DNA of 64,000 bases, taken from Mixophyes australis (lineage: Eukaryota; Chordata; Amphibia; Anura; Limnodynastidae). The DNA lies in the NCBI GenBank assembly GCA_036250195.1, contig JAVHZZ010000001.1, positions 399,704,117 to 399,768,116 on the forward strand. Direction: 5' to 3'. Positions 34,665 through 45,030 of this stretch are shown here, one piece after another; within the stretch, counting starts at the first letter, position 1, and the number at the start of each line of letters is the position of its first letter. The position numbers and the translations under genes were made by a program. Under the pieces are notes generated by a model that was not told the origin of the DNA, ran no database searches, and was given only the letters and a program-made list of their open reading frames with translations.

Positions 34665-35058
34665 AGAGATTACAGATGATTTACGTTTAACTGAGATTTT
34701 TGAGGAATTTTAACGGGAAGAGAATATGGCCCAGCCCTCCAATCGATAATTTTAAACTTAATTTGTTCACCGACGCTTCAGGCACTCATGGCTTTGGTGC
34801 GCATTTAAATGGACAGTGGTGCTCCAAGCCTTGGCTGGAAATCTGGCACAAGAGCAGATTAGTCAAAAACCTTATAGTCCTTGAGCTATTTCCCATTATA
34901 GTGGCCATTGAACTGTGGGCTGTTTCCTTACGAGGCAGACACGTAGTTTTTTGGTGTGATAATTTGGGGATAGTTCAGTCCATAAATAAACAAAGTGCGT
35001 CTTCACCCCAGGCGATATCTCTGTTACGCCACCTCATTCTTCGCTGCCAAGAAACAAA
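34665..35058 (+). pseudogene. DIRS RNase H, first part
   Basis: RNase H removes the RNA template. After a 1-base frameshift near 34,700, the frame reads FNGKRIWPS, then NLFTDASGTHGFGAHLNGQW with the first catalytic Asp, LELFPIIVAIELW with the Glu, and VVFWCDNLGIVQSINKQSAS with the next Asp. It ends abruptly at RCQETN, where PLE sequence begins at about 35,059. The remainder lies beyond the PLE at 37,134. Confidence 0.9.
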
Positions 35059-35797
35059 CAAAATATACACTGGTGGTCAAATAACTACTATTAGAAACTG
35101 TGAGCTGTGGAGAAGAATCTTAATTTATTACATCTAACATATATGAAAATAAAAAATATATCTCATATGAAATTAAAACCACATATCAATAAAAATAAGA
35201 ATAAAAAAGCTTGAATGTCCAATCTCTGGTGGGAGTATTAGGTAGCATGCATATATCACAGGCTTATAGCCGGAAAAGACCTTCTTGCTGCCCGCTGGCG
35301 CAGGAATATATATGATAAATAATCAACTGGAATATCTCAGTTCATAGATTTGATTAATGATCATGTAGGAGCAAATATAACACCTGGGAATTAATGAACA
35401 GTCACTGGAGCTATAGAAAATCACGCAATATAATAGGGAGGAGCGATGTCATCTCATTCAAACCACAGGTGGTTCGAGAACAGTAATAGGTTCACGGGTT
35501 CTTATTAGTACCCAGCTACGTGGAAAATGTTGAAAACGACCTGACCGGACCACTGTGGGATACAACCAGAAGTATAGTTCAGCTCCCTATGCCGCTAATT
35601 CGGCTGGCTCTATGGAGCTTACAGAGGCAAATGGTGTAGCTGAGAAAATGCTCCCTCCTAAAACAATCCCAGTGAGAAAAGATTCCAGAGTGAAGAGCTC
35701 CGTCCTAATAGCGTTGGTGTGCACACACAAAACTGTAACACAGGGTCTTTGCCGGAATGATGGATCTTGTTCAAGCAACAATATAGCATGAAGGACT

Positions 35798-35831
35798 AAC
35801 GCGTTTCATTGCCAGAGGGCAACTTCCTCAG
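35798..35831 (-). ncRNA. Hammerhead ribozyme-like motif (copy c), intact core
   Basis: Read on the minus strand: CTGAGGA (35,831-35,825) fits CUGANGA exactly. One A follows, then stem II GTTGCC/GGCAAT (6 bp with one G-U) with a 4-base loop, then GAAA (35,807-35,804), CGCGT and T. Stem I is weak (two pairs, then a mismatch). ACGCGU is self-complementary, so stem III could form between two molecules or tandem copies. Its position downstream of the GIY-YIG gene fits the known presence of hammerheads in PLE terminal regions. Confidence 0.65.
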
Positions 35832-35978
35832 AGACATATCAGTACTACTAACGCCTTCCCTGTATAAATTGGCTGTCAACTACTTTAAAAACTTGTATAT
35901 TTATATTGTCACAGAGAGACAAATTAGATAGATATTCATTTGTATACAAGAACCATAAATAATAATCACTATTATAAA

Positions 35979-37133
35979 TCATAATAATACATACACAAAT
36001 GGAATGATAAATGAGAAAATTCTATATTGATAAAAATGTGAAAAAATAAATGAATACATAAATAAATATAACAATAAAAATAATATGTAAAAAAAACAGT
36101 GAAAAATATGAAAAATTATATATAAAAATATGTAAATAATACTATATACAAAAAATAATAAAAATGATAAAACTAAATAAAAAATAACCTGAATAATATC
36201 ATTCAGTTCTAATGATTCATTAAGACCTAGGGGAGACAGTGTATTTAGCAAATAACTCCAATAGACCTCTTGTTTACAACGATTTCTAAAACGGTCTCCT
36301 CCTCTAGGAGTACTCTTAATTAATTCGATTCCAACCAAAGACAAACAGCTAGGCTCACAATGATGTTTTATTGCGAAATGATTTGACAAACTGTGAGACA
36401 TAAGGACATTATGTCATTATATTACGTCTATGTTCTTTGAATCTGATTTTTAAAGCTCTAGTAGTACATCCAATGTAGTACAAGTTAGAATCACATCTTA
36501 AAAGATATATTACAAACTTGGAATTACAGTTAATGAAACCTCTAATTCTAAATTTTTCTTCACCTGACATGGAGCTTACAAGTTTTACCTTATTTTGAAA
36601 AAAGTTAGAAGTAATACATCTTGGGTCCCCACATTTATAATAACTCTCTGGAAAAGAGGGAAGCCAATCAATTGATTGGGACATAGGAGAAGAATTACTC
36701 TTCATACAAGTATCTTGAGATTTTAAAAAACTAGGAGAAAGAATATTTGTCAAACTATTTGCCCTCTTGAAAACCATCACTAGGTTTTTGGCAACAGAGT
36801 TTCTATCTGACATAATCTTAGCTTGCTGTAGGAACATATCCTTATCCGAACAGTTCCTGCGTAACTGCATAATTAACCCTTAAGGATGTTCAATTTCCAT
36901 TTAGGATATTGAGAGCTAGCAAAATGTAAATAGTTATTACAATCTACTTTGTTGAAGAAAGTAGAGGTAGAAATGGACCCATCGGTGGCCGAGAGGGCCA
37001 AATCAAGGAACTCAATGTGTGAAACGTGATACTTATAAGTGAATTTTAAATTATAATCATTAGAGTTTAAAAAATTAATAAGCTCTAGTGCCTTTGATTC
37101 CCCACCCTTCCAATTAAAAGGAGCATGTAATCA
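35979..37133 (-). pseudogene. PLE reverse transcriptase end and GIY-YIG endonuclease
   Basis: PLEs encode one protein: a telomerase-like RT joined to a GIY-YIG nuclease that nicks the target. Minus-strand 37,133-36,890 gives the RT tail (LINFLNSNDYNLKF, then IEFLDLALSATDG and NYLHFASSQYPKWK). Frame 36,870-36,409 carries the linker and the nuclease core: FVIYLLRCDSNLYYIGCTTR, then KIRFKEHRRNI with its conserved Arg and His. A frameshift leads to 36,401-35,979, which has the C-terminal end (RGGDRFRNRCKQEVYWSYLL, then GLNESLEL). After GLNESLEL the frame runs into AT-rich non-coding sequence. An upstream TAA and the frameshift make it inactive. Confidence 0.93.
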
Positions 37134-37257
37134 CATTTAATGCCCGCCATGTCCAGGTGGTCAATAATGACATAGCTGATGTGCTATCTCGCTTTCAGTG
37201 GCGTAGATTCAAAGAATTAGCCCCACAGCCCAACAGCATAGGCATTCCCTGTCTTTC
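37134..37257 (+). pseudogene. DIRS RNase H, end part
   Basis: The frame resumes as IFNARHVQVVNNDIADVLSR, a conserved RNase H tail with the last catalytic Asp, followed by FQWRRFKELAPQPN. This continues the domain cut at 35,058 and leads directly into the recombinase. Confidence 0.88.
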
Positions 37258-37799
37258 TTGTGTTTGGCAGATCATCACGCCGGCATAAAGGGACTGGTGG
37301 AACGCGGGCTAGCGCAATCCATTTTACGGGCTAACCGAGCAGCTTGGCACCAGTGGGCCCAATTCAGCAGAACCAGGGACATGTCAGAGACAGGTCACAG
37401 GGATGCAGTCATAGAATTTATGTGGCAGAAATTCAATGACGGGGCCTCCAAAGTATGTCCACAATACTGGATTCAGGAGTGCTTACTAAAAATTTGATTA
37501 AATGGGAAGATCATCTGAATTATAAAATAGCTAGATCCAAATTGGATCAGGCCGGTAGGGGTTGTTGGCTACAAATTCACGAGCAAGAGGATAGGGAAAT
37601 ATGTCCAGTTACCCAATCCACTCAATTTACCTTAGTCAGACCAGACAGCCTGGTGTTCTTAGTTCACAAAAACGGTTTACATCTCACTAGGTACCAATTT
37701 AATGCCATATTTAAGCAGTCAATAAAATATCTAGTTTTAGACCCATTGTTATATGGCACCCATTCCCAAAAATGCGCTCATACACTGGGACTAGATTGA
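37258..37799 (+). pseudogene. DIRS tyrosine recombinase, degraded
   Basis: The recombinase integrates circular DIRS cDNA. The frame 37,258-37,497 covers the N-terminal core-binding region (AQSILRANRAAWHQWAQFSR). After a frameshift, 37,485-37,799 covers the catalytic part: CPVTQSTQFTLVRPDSLVF, LTRYQFNAIFKQSIKYL and YGTHSQKCAHTLGLD. In the family the last block is YGTHSFRIGAAT with the catalytic Arg; here the Arg position is lost. The expected downstream Tyr block is absent, so the gene is truncated or too decayed to see. Confidence 0.82.
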
Positions 37800-38250
37800 G
37801 TATGAAGACACAATTCTCTGCAAAACTAAAGCACACATTGTGCACATTTAGCTTTGCCCACAGAAGGGCCTGCCTCTTCTTTCTGCTCACCTCTTAGCTC
37901 CTCTCTCTCATCCTCCCCACTGTCCCTAGCCTTCTCACCTCTCCTTCCTCTAACTATGCTGACAGACAAACACACAGGAGAAAGACAAACCAAAAAACAA
38001 AAGACTGACAAATAAAACACAGGGAAAATACAAAACACCAAACAAATACACTCACAAACCAAGGGGAACTACAGTAAACACCAAAAAAACAACACTCACC
38101 TAAAAATAAATATTAATAAACACACAGACAATAAGACAAACAAGAGAAACTAAATCAACTAAGACAAAAAAAAAAACACACAAAAATCACTTACCACACT
38201 CTTTAACACAAACTAACCTCTCTCATACACTGTTACCTGCTCTCTCTAAC
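37800..38250. repeat. Low-complexity CT-rich then CA/AAAC-rich DNA
   Basis: 37,870-37,950 is C/T-rich, followed by A-rich sequence with repeated ACAAACA and AAAACAC. No gene. The right end of the DIRS element may lie here but no inverted terminal repeat is recognised. Confidence 0.6.
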
Positions 38251-38424
38251 GGGCAAGTTTATATTGCTGCAAATCGCAAGAGATGAACAGTGATTTGGTA
38301 CTTCAGACTAAAAATCGCTACTTAATACATATGGCGACTTGGGGATTCAAACCGCCGATTATCTCTCGCGATTTATGGTGATTTTAAATTGCTGAAAAAA
38401 TCGCAGCTTGATACATTTACTCCA
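38251..38424. mobile_element. Palindromic MITE-like repeat
   Basis: GGGCAAGTTTATATTGCTGC...AATCGC at the left corresponds to the inverted GGAGTAAATGTATCAAGCTG...CGATTT at the right. Internal CGCGATTT and AAATCGC copies pair. No clear duplication, so end positions are approximate. Confidence 0.5.
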
Positions 38425-38639
38425 AGGTATTTTCATTGAGGAAAAGTTTCATACCCTCCCTTAATGAAAGAAATTCCTATTAAATGCTCCCTCTCCACCC
38501 CATTCATTTAATTTAATTATTCCCATCACGTAAAATGAAATCTCGTTTCTGTACTTTACTGGAAAAGAACCTGCTCTTCTGTACTTAATCTGCACTTAGG
38601 ATGGAATGTCCTTGATATTGAACATCTTTTATCATCAAC

Positions 38640-39374
38640 TGGTACAAACCTTTTCATTCATGCATACACTGGTATCTCGGCCCAGGTAAGTGGTGGTTTA
38701 CTATGTAATAAATAGCAGGGAACAAGGACATTGTCTGCCTGGAATTTGTTATTTAAATGGAGGTGAGTTACCATTAAATATTTAATATGGTTGGAGCTCT
38801 TTTTTAAAGGTCCTTTAAAACTAAAATGTGAATATATATGAATATATAGATATAACATTCACCCTTTTGATAAAGTCTGATAGACGAAACGCGTCAAGGG
38901 AGTTTCTGATGTGCATCTGATTTGATCTGTCGGCTGAACACGCACTGTCGCTTGTCACTAGAGGGGCTGAGGAACTACTATCTCCTGTTGGTGTATTGGT
39001 GTAAAGGAGCCAGGATCACCAGTGGATGGCGAGATCTTTATTGGACAGTGGATGATCACAGTGCACAGATAAGCTTGATTTGATTATATTCAATGTACGG
39101 GCATTGATTTGCTATCTATGGATACAATTTTATGTATTAAATTATATTTTACTTTTGTTGTAAACGCACTACACTATTGTTTGTTATTTTCTATTTGAGT
39201 TTTAGTGTGGAGTTCCTTAATCTGCACCTAAAGGATCTGGGGATCGCAGAGGGATACTTTCTCAGATAAGCGAATTTACATCTTATATTTGGTACGAGGC
39301 TAATTTGATAATTATCCTGATCACTGCTCTGTTTTGGCAATATCACACTATGTTTTGGCGCTTCTTTTTTCTTT

Positions 39375-39378
<4 letters not shown>
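38640..39378 (+). mobile_element. Penelope-like terminal segment ending at (TA)n
   Basis: No coding sequence. It contains the best hammerhead motif of the window and a tail sharing ACGCACTACACTAT-like and CAGATAAGCG-like blocks with the 62.6-63.1 kb PLE terminal segment (CATACTACACCAT, CAGATAAGCGCATATTTAC). It stops at a (TA)n tract. The left limit is an estimate. Confidence 0.55.
38862..38900 (+). ncRNA. Hammerhead ribozyme-like motif (copy d), all stems
   Basis: Stem I is CCCTT (38,862-38,866) with AAGGG (38,896-38,900), 5 perfect pairs. The box is TTGATAA (38,867-38,873), one A, stem II GTC/GAC around TGATA, then GAAA (38,886-38,889), CGCGT and C as the residue before cleavage. The geometry matches a hammerhead. 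The box differs from CUGANGA at C3 (T) and G8 (A), which are catalytically important, so activity is doubtful. Confidence 0.65.

Positions 39379-39422
<44 letters not shown>
39379..39422. repeat. (TA)n microsatellite
   Basis: About 22 TA units adjoining the PLE-like terminal segment on its right. Confidence 0.97.
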
Positions 39423-39427
<5 letters not shown>

Positions 39428-39759
39428 GTTACGAATAACATTCACAGATTTAGATGTAAAGGGCAGAAATTTGAAACTGTGGAGGATATTATTATTTTAT
39501 GTACTGCAGATTGCAGGCCTGATTATCACTGAGGGCAACATGTGTTTGTATAAAAATGCAGGTAAATCGTCTCTGTGTACTTGGACATTGCTGGATACGT
39601 CCAATTACTGTGTGTAATATACATTTGTAAAAGACTGCACAGACAAAAAAAATGATTGCGTTAATGTTACCTGTTAATAATATAAACATTAATGACACAA
39701 CAGTTAAAAACAAGAACAAAATGTATAATTATTTGTTCCCATATTTTACATTTATTAGG
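39423..39759. other. Unassigned AT-rich DNA
   Basis: No feature recognised between the (TA)n tract and the following Harbinger-like fragment. Confidence 0.5.
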
Positions 39760-40150
39760 ATGATCTTAATGTCTACTGAACATAAAATACATTTTTACAG
39801 TTGCTCCTGAGGGCAAACACATGTTATAGCATGTGTGTGAGACTTTCACCACTAGTACTCAGGATTTAGACTATCACTGTAGCTGGAGCAAGAGATACTG
39901 CAGAAAAACAAGTAACTTTGAGATGTCCAAAGCTTGATTTGGACAAGGCTGTGTGTGCTCAAGTTTGACACGCCCTTACTGTACAGTGACTATGGGCAAA
40001 CTCTCCTTCCCTGTCCCACTCACTCCCAGAAATCGTAGGCTGTAGTAAGTATCCTTTGTGTACATACATGCAGTGAACATTGCTGATTTTAGTTACACAT
40101 ATCCCAGTTATTTTACGTGTGATACGCACAAAGTCCTTTATGAATCAGGC
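39760..40150. mobile_element. Harbinger-like fragment (TGAATCAGGCC end)
   Basis: The right end is TTTATGAATCAGGCC. The interior is shared with 58,580-59,021 and 41,530-41,864, for example TCTACTGAACATAAAATACA, ACTTTGAGATGTCCAAAGCT and AAATCGTAGGCTGTAGTAAG. Its left terminus is not recognisable. Confidence 0.6.
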
Positions 40151-41213
40151 CATGCATGTCTTATGCTATTTAATTGAACAGACAGAAAGGCTCTCTTATT
40201 CTGAGGTCGGTAGTAACCAGAGAAGGAAAAGCTTATCAGTTGTAAAGAATATATAAATACAGTATCAAACATCTCAAATTCTATCACTGGAGGCCATTTG
40301 CAAAGCAGTTTACCACACTTTTGTTTTAAAATGGTGTGCCTAGATGTTCTGCCTTGCACACATCAAGGAGACACCTACCCTCCACTCTCAGGAGATGCCT
40401 CTACAACCTAGTAACGCACATAGGTGTGTGAAGAGGCAGAAAAATCTGGTGAGGTGCAATGTACAAAGTGTGGAAAAGCCCAGCATTCTACCACCCTTTT
40501 CAATAAAAATAAACTTTACAGTGCATAAAATTCGACTTGGTTAGTTTATTAATCATGAGATCAACGGGACACTTGATTTACATTACGTGTGCCATGTGTG
40601 TATGTGTGAAACTGTATATTCAGTTGCTCTTTGTGTGCTTAGACATGCGCTTCTCCAATATAGTGCAACATGAAGATGCAAAATGGGCATGGGTAATGAG
40701 ATGGGGCAGGGTACAAATTACCCAGGCCTCCCTTGAGACTTAACACTAATATAGAAAAAACAGTGTTGACATTAGAGCAGGAGAGGGTGAGACAGTTGAG
40801 TGGAGGAGAACAAGAGAGAAGGAGGAGGACATGTGAGAGGTGAGGAAGAGGAACATTGAGGAGAATTTAGCATTAAAGTATATGAAATGAGAGCATTGTG
40901 ACAGACTAAGAAAATAGCGATCATTGCAAAGGAGCTATAAAGAAAACTCACTCCACAAGTATGAGAATCTGTGTACCGGCAATATGTCAGTTGTGAGAAT
41001 CAGTGTATCTATCCACAGCCCATTAGTAAACAGTGTGTGTAATTTGGCTACAGATGTATATATAACTGAACTACAGTAGTTTCCCTTTGTCTATAAAAAA
41101 GAACTGGATATAGAGATAATCAGGCTAAGATTTTACTTCAATCAGAGACAGTTAAATTATAATAACGTTTTACCTCACTCACTGCAATAAGATAATGAAC
41201 ATATAAATATATG
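40151..41213. other. Unassigned intergenic DNA
   Basis: Nothing recognised except a GA-rich patch at about 40,780-40,870. No supported coding frame. Confidence 0.5.
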
Positions 41214-41864
41214 GGGCCTGATTCACTAAAGCAGGCAAAATTAACTTATTGTTAATTTTTCTTAAAAAATATATGGAATTTGGGCATATGCATGTCCATA
41301 TTCAACAAGCGGATCTGAAGAAACATCTCTTGCTGAATATAGGTCTAGGTACGCTCTGCTCTGATAGACCCTACACTGCAGTATATGACAATACCTATGT
41401 GGAATATAAAATCCCAGCAGAACGCACAGGAAAGAAAAATTATAATTTTTTTGCCAACTGTTAACAATATAGTCAATAATGAAAAAAAATCACGATGAAA
41501 TAGATATGTCATAAGGCTACCAATGTGTATGGTACATAAAATGCTTTTTTATAGTTGCTCTTGATTGCAAACACATGTTCTAGCATACAGGACTGTCATC
41601 ACTATTACTCTACACTTCCACCTGACCTGTAGCTGGTGCAAGTAATATGACAGAAAAACATGTACCTTTGAGATGCCCAATTCGGATGCTGCTGTCTGCG
41701 CTCGAGCTTGAAATTGTAGCCTGTTGTAAGTGTCCATTGTGCTCGAAGATAAATTGCATACGCTTGTGATCTTTGGTGTATAATCCGTTTCTGGACATGC
41801 GCAGAGCAATTTAACGCAAAATACAGCACATATTGGTGTTTATGTTCCTTAATGAATCATTTCC
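41214..41864. mobile_element. Harbinger-like element, GGGCCTGATTCACTAAAG end
   Basis: The left end GGGCCTGATTCACTAAAG is inverted at the right (TTCCTTAATGAATCATTTCC). The right half aligns with 39,760-40,150 and 58,580-59,021. The left interior (AAATATATGGAATTTGGGCA) is unlike them. No transposase. Confidence 0.6.
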
Positions 41865-42165
41865 ATAGTGTCCAGAGTGTGTACATCTTTTCACAGTCTT
41901 TTATGTCAAGGTGAGGTTTAAATAATATGGTTTATAATTTCTTTGGAAATTAATTTGACAAAAGGCTATCAAGTGGCAACAATAACGAAAGTGGAAACCC
42001 TCTTCATTTATTGTAGTTTTTCATAAAGGTTAGCGTAAGTAAAGTAAAAGAATTGCACAAGGATGTTCAATACATTGATTATACTGCACACCTCAGCGTT
42101 GCAACAATTAAGTACCTCAACTGTCAATAAGTGCACAAACGGCCAATAAAGGGTGAAATATTTAT

Positions 42166-42451
42166 CATAGTTGCCTACTCTCCCGGAATGTCCGGGAGAC
42201 TCCCGAATTTTTGTGAGTTCTCCCGGACTCCCAAGAGAGAGAGCAGGCAAAAATCCCGGATTCAGCTGTCTCCGTTGTTGAAGATGGGTGGGGGCGGGGC
42301 CAAACACAGCAACGTGACCCCGCCCCCTGCTGTGATTGGCCGAAATGGCATAGGATTGACAGGGTAAGAAGCCAAACAGCACACCACGTGTGGCCACGCC
42401 CCTTCGACGGACCCCCTCCCGGACAGCAGCCTTCAAAAATAGGTAAGTATG
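42166..42451. mobile_element. 286-bp MITE, CATAGTTGCCTACT ends, 8-bp TSD
   Basis: The ends are CATAGTTGCCTACTCTCCCG and, inverted, CATACTTACCTATTTTTGAA. An exact 8-bp duplication ATATTTAT lies at 42,158-42,165 and 42,452-42,459. The interior is GC-rich (GGGGGCGGGGCCAAAC, GTGGCCACGCCCC). The 8-bp duplication points to hAT or a related superfamily. Confidence 0.85.
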
Positions 42452-42639
42452 ATATTTATATATATATGAACTCTGTAAATATTTTGTAAGAATGTATATT
42501 TTATAGTATAAGACCACTGACTTCATACATAGTGTAATAGTAGTACAGTAACCGTTTATAAAGAAAAATTATTAGAGGCATAACAATCTAATTTGTCATG
42601 TGTAAGTTTAGAGTTGACAAGTTATAAGAGAGGAGGTAA

Positions 42640-42870
42640 GGTAGCTGGCTGTACTGGGGGGGGGGGGGGGTGGATGCAGGTAAGGAAAATATCTGCAGGA
42701 AGAGGAATGGCTGCAGTGTGGTAGGTAAGGAAAAAAGCAGCAAGTAGGGAGGTAATTAAAATGGCTGCAGCTGGGGAGTTAAGTAAAATAGCTGCAGAGT
42801 GGAGGTAAGAAAAATTGCTTCAAATGGAGGTAAGGGAAATGACAACGGGGGGGTAATGAGAATGGCTGAA
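42640..42870. repeat. Diverged minisatellite, GGTAAGGAAAATGGCTGCAG-type
   Basis: About six imperfect units of 35-45 bp, each with a GGTAAGNAAAAT-like part and GCTGCAG-like part, following a G(14) tract. It resembles the arrays inside the window's hATs but no ends are found around it. Confidence 0.6.
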
Positions 42871-44126
42871 TTTGTCTAAATTTGAATGCTGGACAATGCT
42901 ATATAATAGTCGTATACAGCTATACAATTTTGGTGGAGAGGTGGGGGGCACTATGGGTGTATTTGCATAGGGCGATCAGAACCCTTAATTAACACCTGTC
43001 CAAACATCTGCAGCATATTGAACTGTATATTTTTGCACAGAGAAATGTCACTTTACAAGAAAGAACCCTTCACATTTTTTATACATAGTATATTTAAATA
43101 AAACAACATAGATGCACCAACAGAGTTATTGGCTTTAGCAAATAGAACATTTGAGTCTTTTTGGTGGCATTTCCCCTCCCTCTCTCCAAGTGCGAATTGT
43201 GGCAAGCTTTAAGGAAAGTGCTCTCTTCCAAAATCCCAAAGTCCTTTCCTGAATGACTGTTCCATCTCATACCGGAGCAGAGGTGTTGGACTATATGACT
43301 GAACTTATGCTTAAATAATATATACAGTGTGTTCAGCATTGTAACAATAAGTTGTTCAGTTTGTTTATTATACAATAGATATTTTGCCTTTGTTTACATT
43401 AAGAAGGTAAATCTTTGACTAGAAAAGTGTGAGGTTGTTTTCATTTGCAACGCCCATTAGTCTACTAATAGTTAATATCAGATTTTTTTCCTTGGATCAC
43501 AAAACTATATATTTCTTAATTCACTGTGCCACAAATATAGCTCAATAAATAATCATGCTTAACATAAAAATCAATTATTAACATTTTCCAATATTCTATT
43601 TTTGTTGCTCACACAGTTTTATGCTTAGATGCACTGATGGTGATTAATTTATATAACCATGGCCTAACAGAGTTCATGTTTTGTCCCCGTTTGTTTGACT
43701 TATTTTAAAAGAAATAATTAGAAAACTTCGGGCACATTTCAAGCTGAGCGTGAGAGATGTATAACGCTATTATGTTTTTAGCACATTAAACTGCCACAAT
43801 TATAGTCGAAAAAAGATAATTGTTATGTCAATGAAAAAATGTGTAGTGCAGAAATGAGTTCAGCTGGCATGTTGAGTTCAGGCTGCTAAATCGATTTGGC
43901 ATCAAACTGCATTATTTATATACTCAATATGAAATTGAAGTTGTATGAGATTGTAGTTTCAATCCACAAAATCTAATATTACTTAAGGAAAAGGTCCTCA
44001 ATTGAAATTAACCACAAAAAAACAAGTTTATTTTGGATTATTTAAAAGAGACATCAAGACTAAAATCTGAGGTTGAAGGATATCCACTTTGCAGGCTGAC
44101 TTTTCTGTCAGGGCCAGTAACAATGT
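42871..44126. other. Unassigned AT-rich DNA
   Basis: AT-rich with no coding frame, array or terminal repeat that I can support. Confidence 0.5.
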
Positions 44127-44263
44127 GGGGGATATTAAATTGCCGGTGATATGACACGCGAACATTGCGCTGCGCACATTGCCGGCAATTACAGTAAAAA
44201 TCTTGGCCGCGAGGTGTCTTGTGGACGTTCCTGAGATGCATTGGGTCTAATTGAATCTCCCCC
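44127..44263. mobile_element. Palindromic MITE, GGGGGA...AATTGCCG family
   Basis: GGGGGATATTAAATTGCCGG at the left; the right end reads TAATTGAATCTCCCCC. It shares the AATTACAGTAAAAATCT core with 17,366-17,532. Confidence 0.6.
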
Positions 44264-44278
44264 TATGTCTGTTTATTT

Positions 44279-44770
44279 TAGGGATGTGCACCGGCCACTT
44301 TTGGTGTCTCGTGTTTTGTGTTTTGGATTCGGATTTGTTTCGCAAAACACCTGACGAAAGGTTTTGGTTCGGATTTAAGGTTTTGGATTCGGATTTATTT
44401 TGAAAAAAACATAAAAAGTGCTAAAAACCAGTTTTGTGGTTTTTTTTTTTCACTCCTACGCTAATATTAACCTCAATAACATTCAATAACAATCATTTCC
44501 ACTAATTTCCAGTCTATTCTGAACACCTCACAATATTGTTTTTAGGCCAAAAGGTTGCACCGAGGTAGCTTGAGCACATAATGCCAAAAAAAGAGGTACA
44601 AGATGGAATTGTTCTGGGCCCTCCCTCCCATCCCTCGCGAGACTTGGACGACAGATGCTCGTTTTCAATTTTTTGCCCGCCGGAAATATCCGAACAGTGC
44701 TCGGATCCCGTTCGGATCCGCAATGTTCGGGTGGGCTCGGATTAGCGGAATCCGAGCCCGCTCATCTCTA
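44279..44770. mobile_element. Non-autonomous hAT, TAGAGATG family, 492 bp
   Basis: The ends are TAGGGATGTGCACCGG and, inverted, TAGAGATGAGCGGGCTCGG. An exact 8-bp duplication GTTTATTT lies at 44,271-44,278 and 44,771-44,778. The left subterminal part has the GTTTTGG-type repeats seen in copies at 3895, 13,743 and 18,501. Confidence 0.9.
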
Positions 44771-44849
44771 GTTTATTTATTAAAGGGTTTTTGAGCTCCT
44801 CTTAATTTTTAGCATGCAGTATATTATACATTATAATGAAGCATAACAT

Positions 44850-45030
44850 TTAACATGCCACCCCCACAGCCACATTACAACCCTTCCCAGGCACATCATT
44901 CATAACCCCCCAGACACATTATAACCCCACTCACACATCATAACACCCCCGGCCCAGCATTACCCGCATAGATACATCATAACCTCCAGGCACATTATAA
45001 CCCCCCACACACATCATAACCCCCCCGCAT
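44850..45030. repeat. Short minisatellite, ACACATTATAACCCCC-type
   Basis: About nine imperfect 17-20 bp units (CACATTATAACCCCCCA, CACATCATAACACCCCC). The following DNA to 45,175 ends in CAGGCCAGGCCCTG, which may be the right end of a hAT whose left end I cannot find. Confidence 0.75.

Larger units (their letters stand above)
35059..37133 (-). mobile_element. Penelope-like element, 5'-truncated
   Basis: A minus-strand PLE copy interrupts DIRS RNase H: RCQETN is on one side, and the other side resumes IFNARH. It begins (37,133) inside the RT thumb region, so its 5' part was lost, as is common for target-primed insertion. It keeps the RT end, the linker, a GIY-YIG endonuclease (37,133 to about 36,190), an AT-rich stretch, a hammerhead-like motif (35,798-35,831) and a 0.7 kb terminal segment. 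Confidence 0.9.
24840..37800 (+). mobile_element. DIRS retrotransposon, split by three insertions
   Basis: DIRS elements carry a gag-like ORF1, a reverse transcriptase/RNase H and a tyrosine recombinase in place of an integrase. The + strand gives these in order: an ORF1 zinc finger (27,527-27,583), RT (27,623-28,420), RNase H (34,665-35,058 continuing at 37,134) and recombinase (37,258-37,799). A hAT (25,847-27,447), a minus-strand L1 (28,421-34,660) and a minus-strand PLE (35,059-37,133) separate the parts. Removing them leaves about 3.1 kb. The 5' limit is estimated and terminal repeats were not found. All domains are damaged. Confidence 0.85.
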
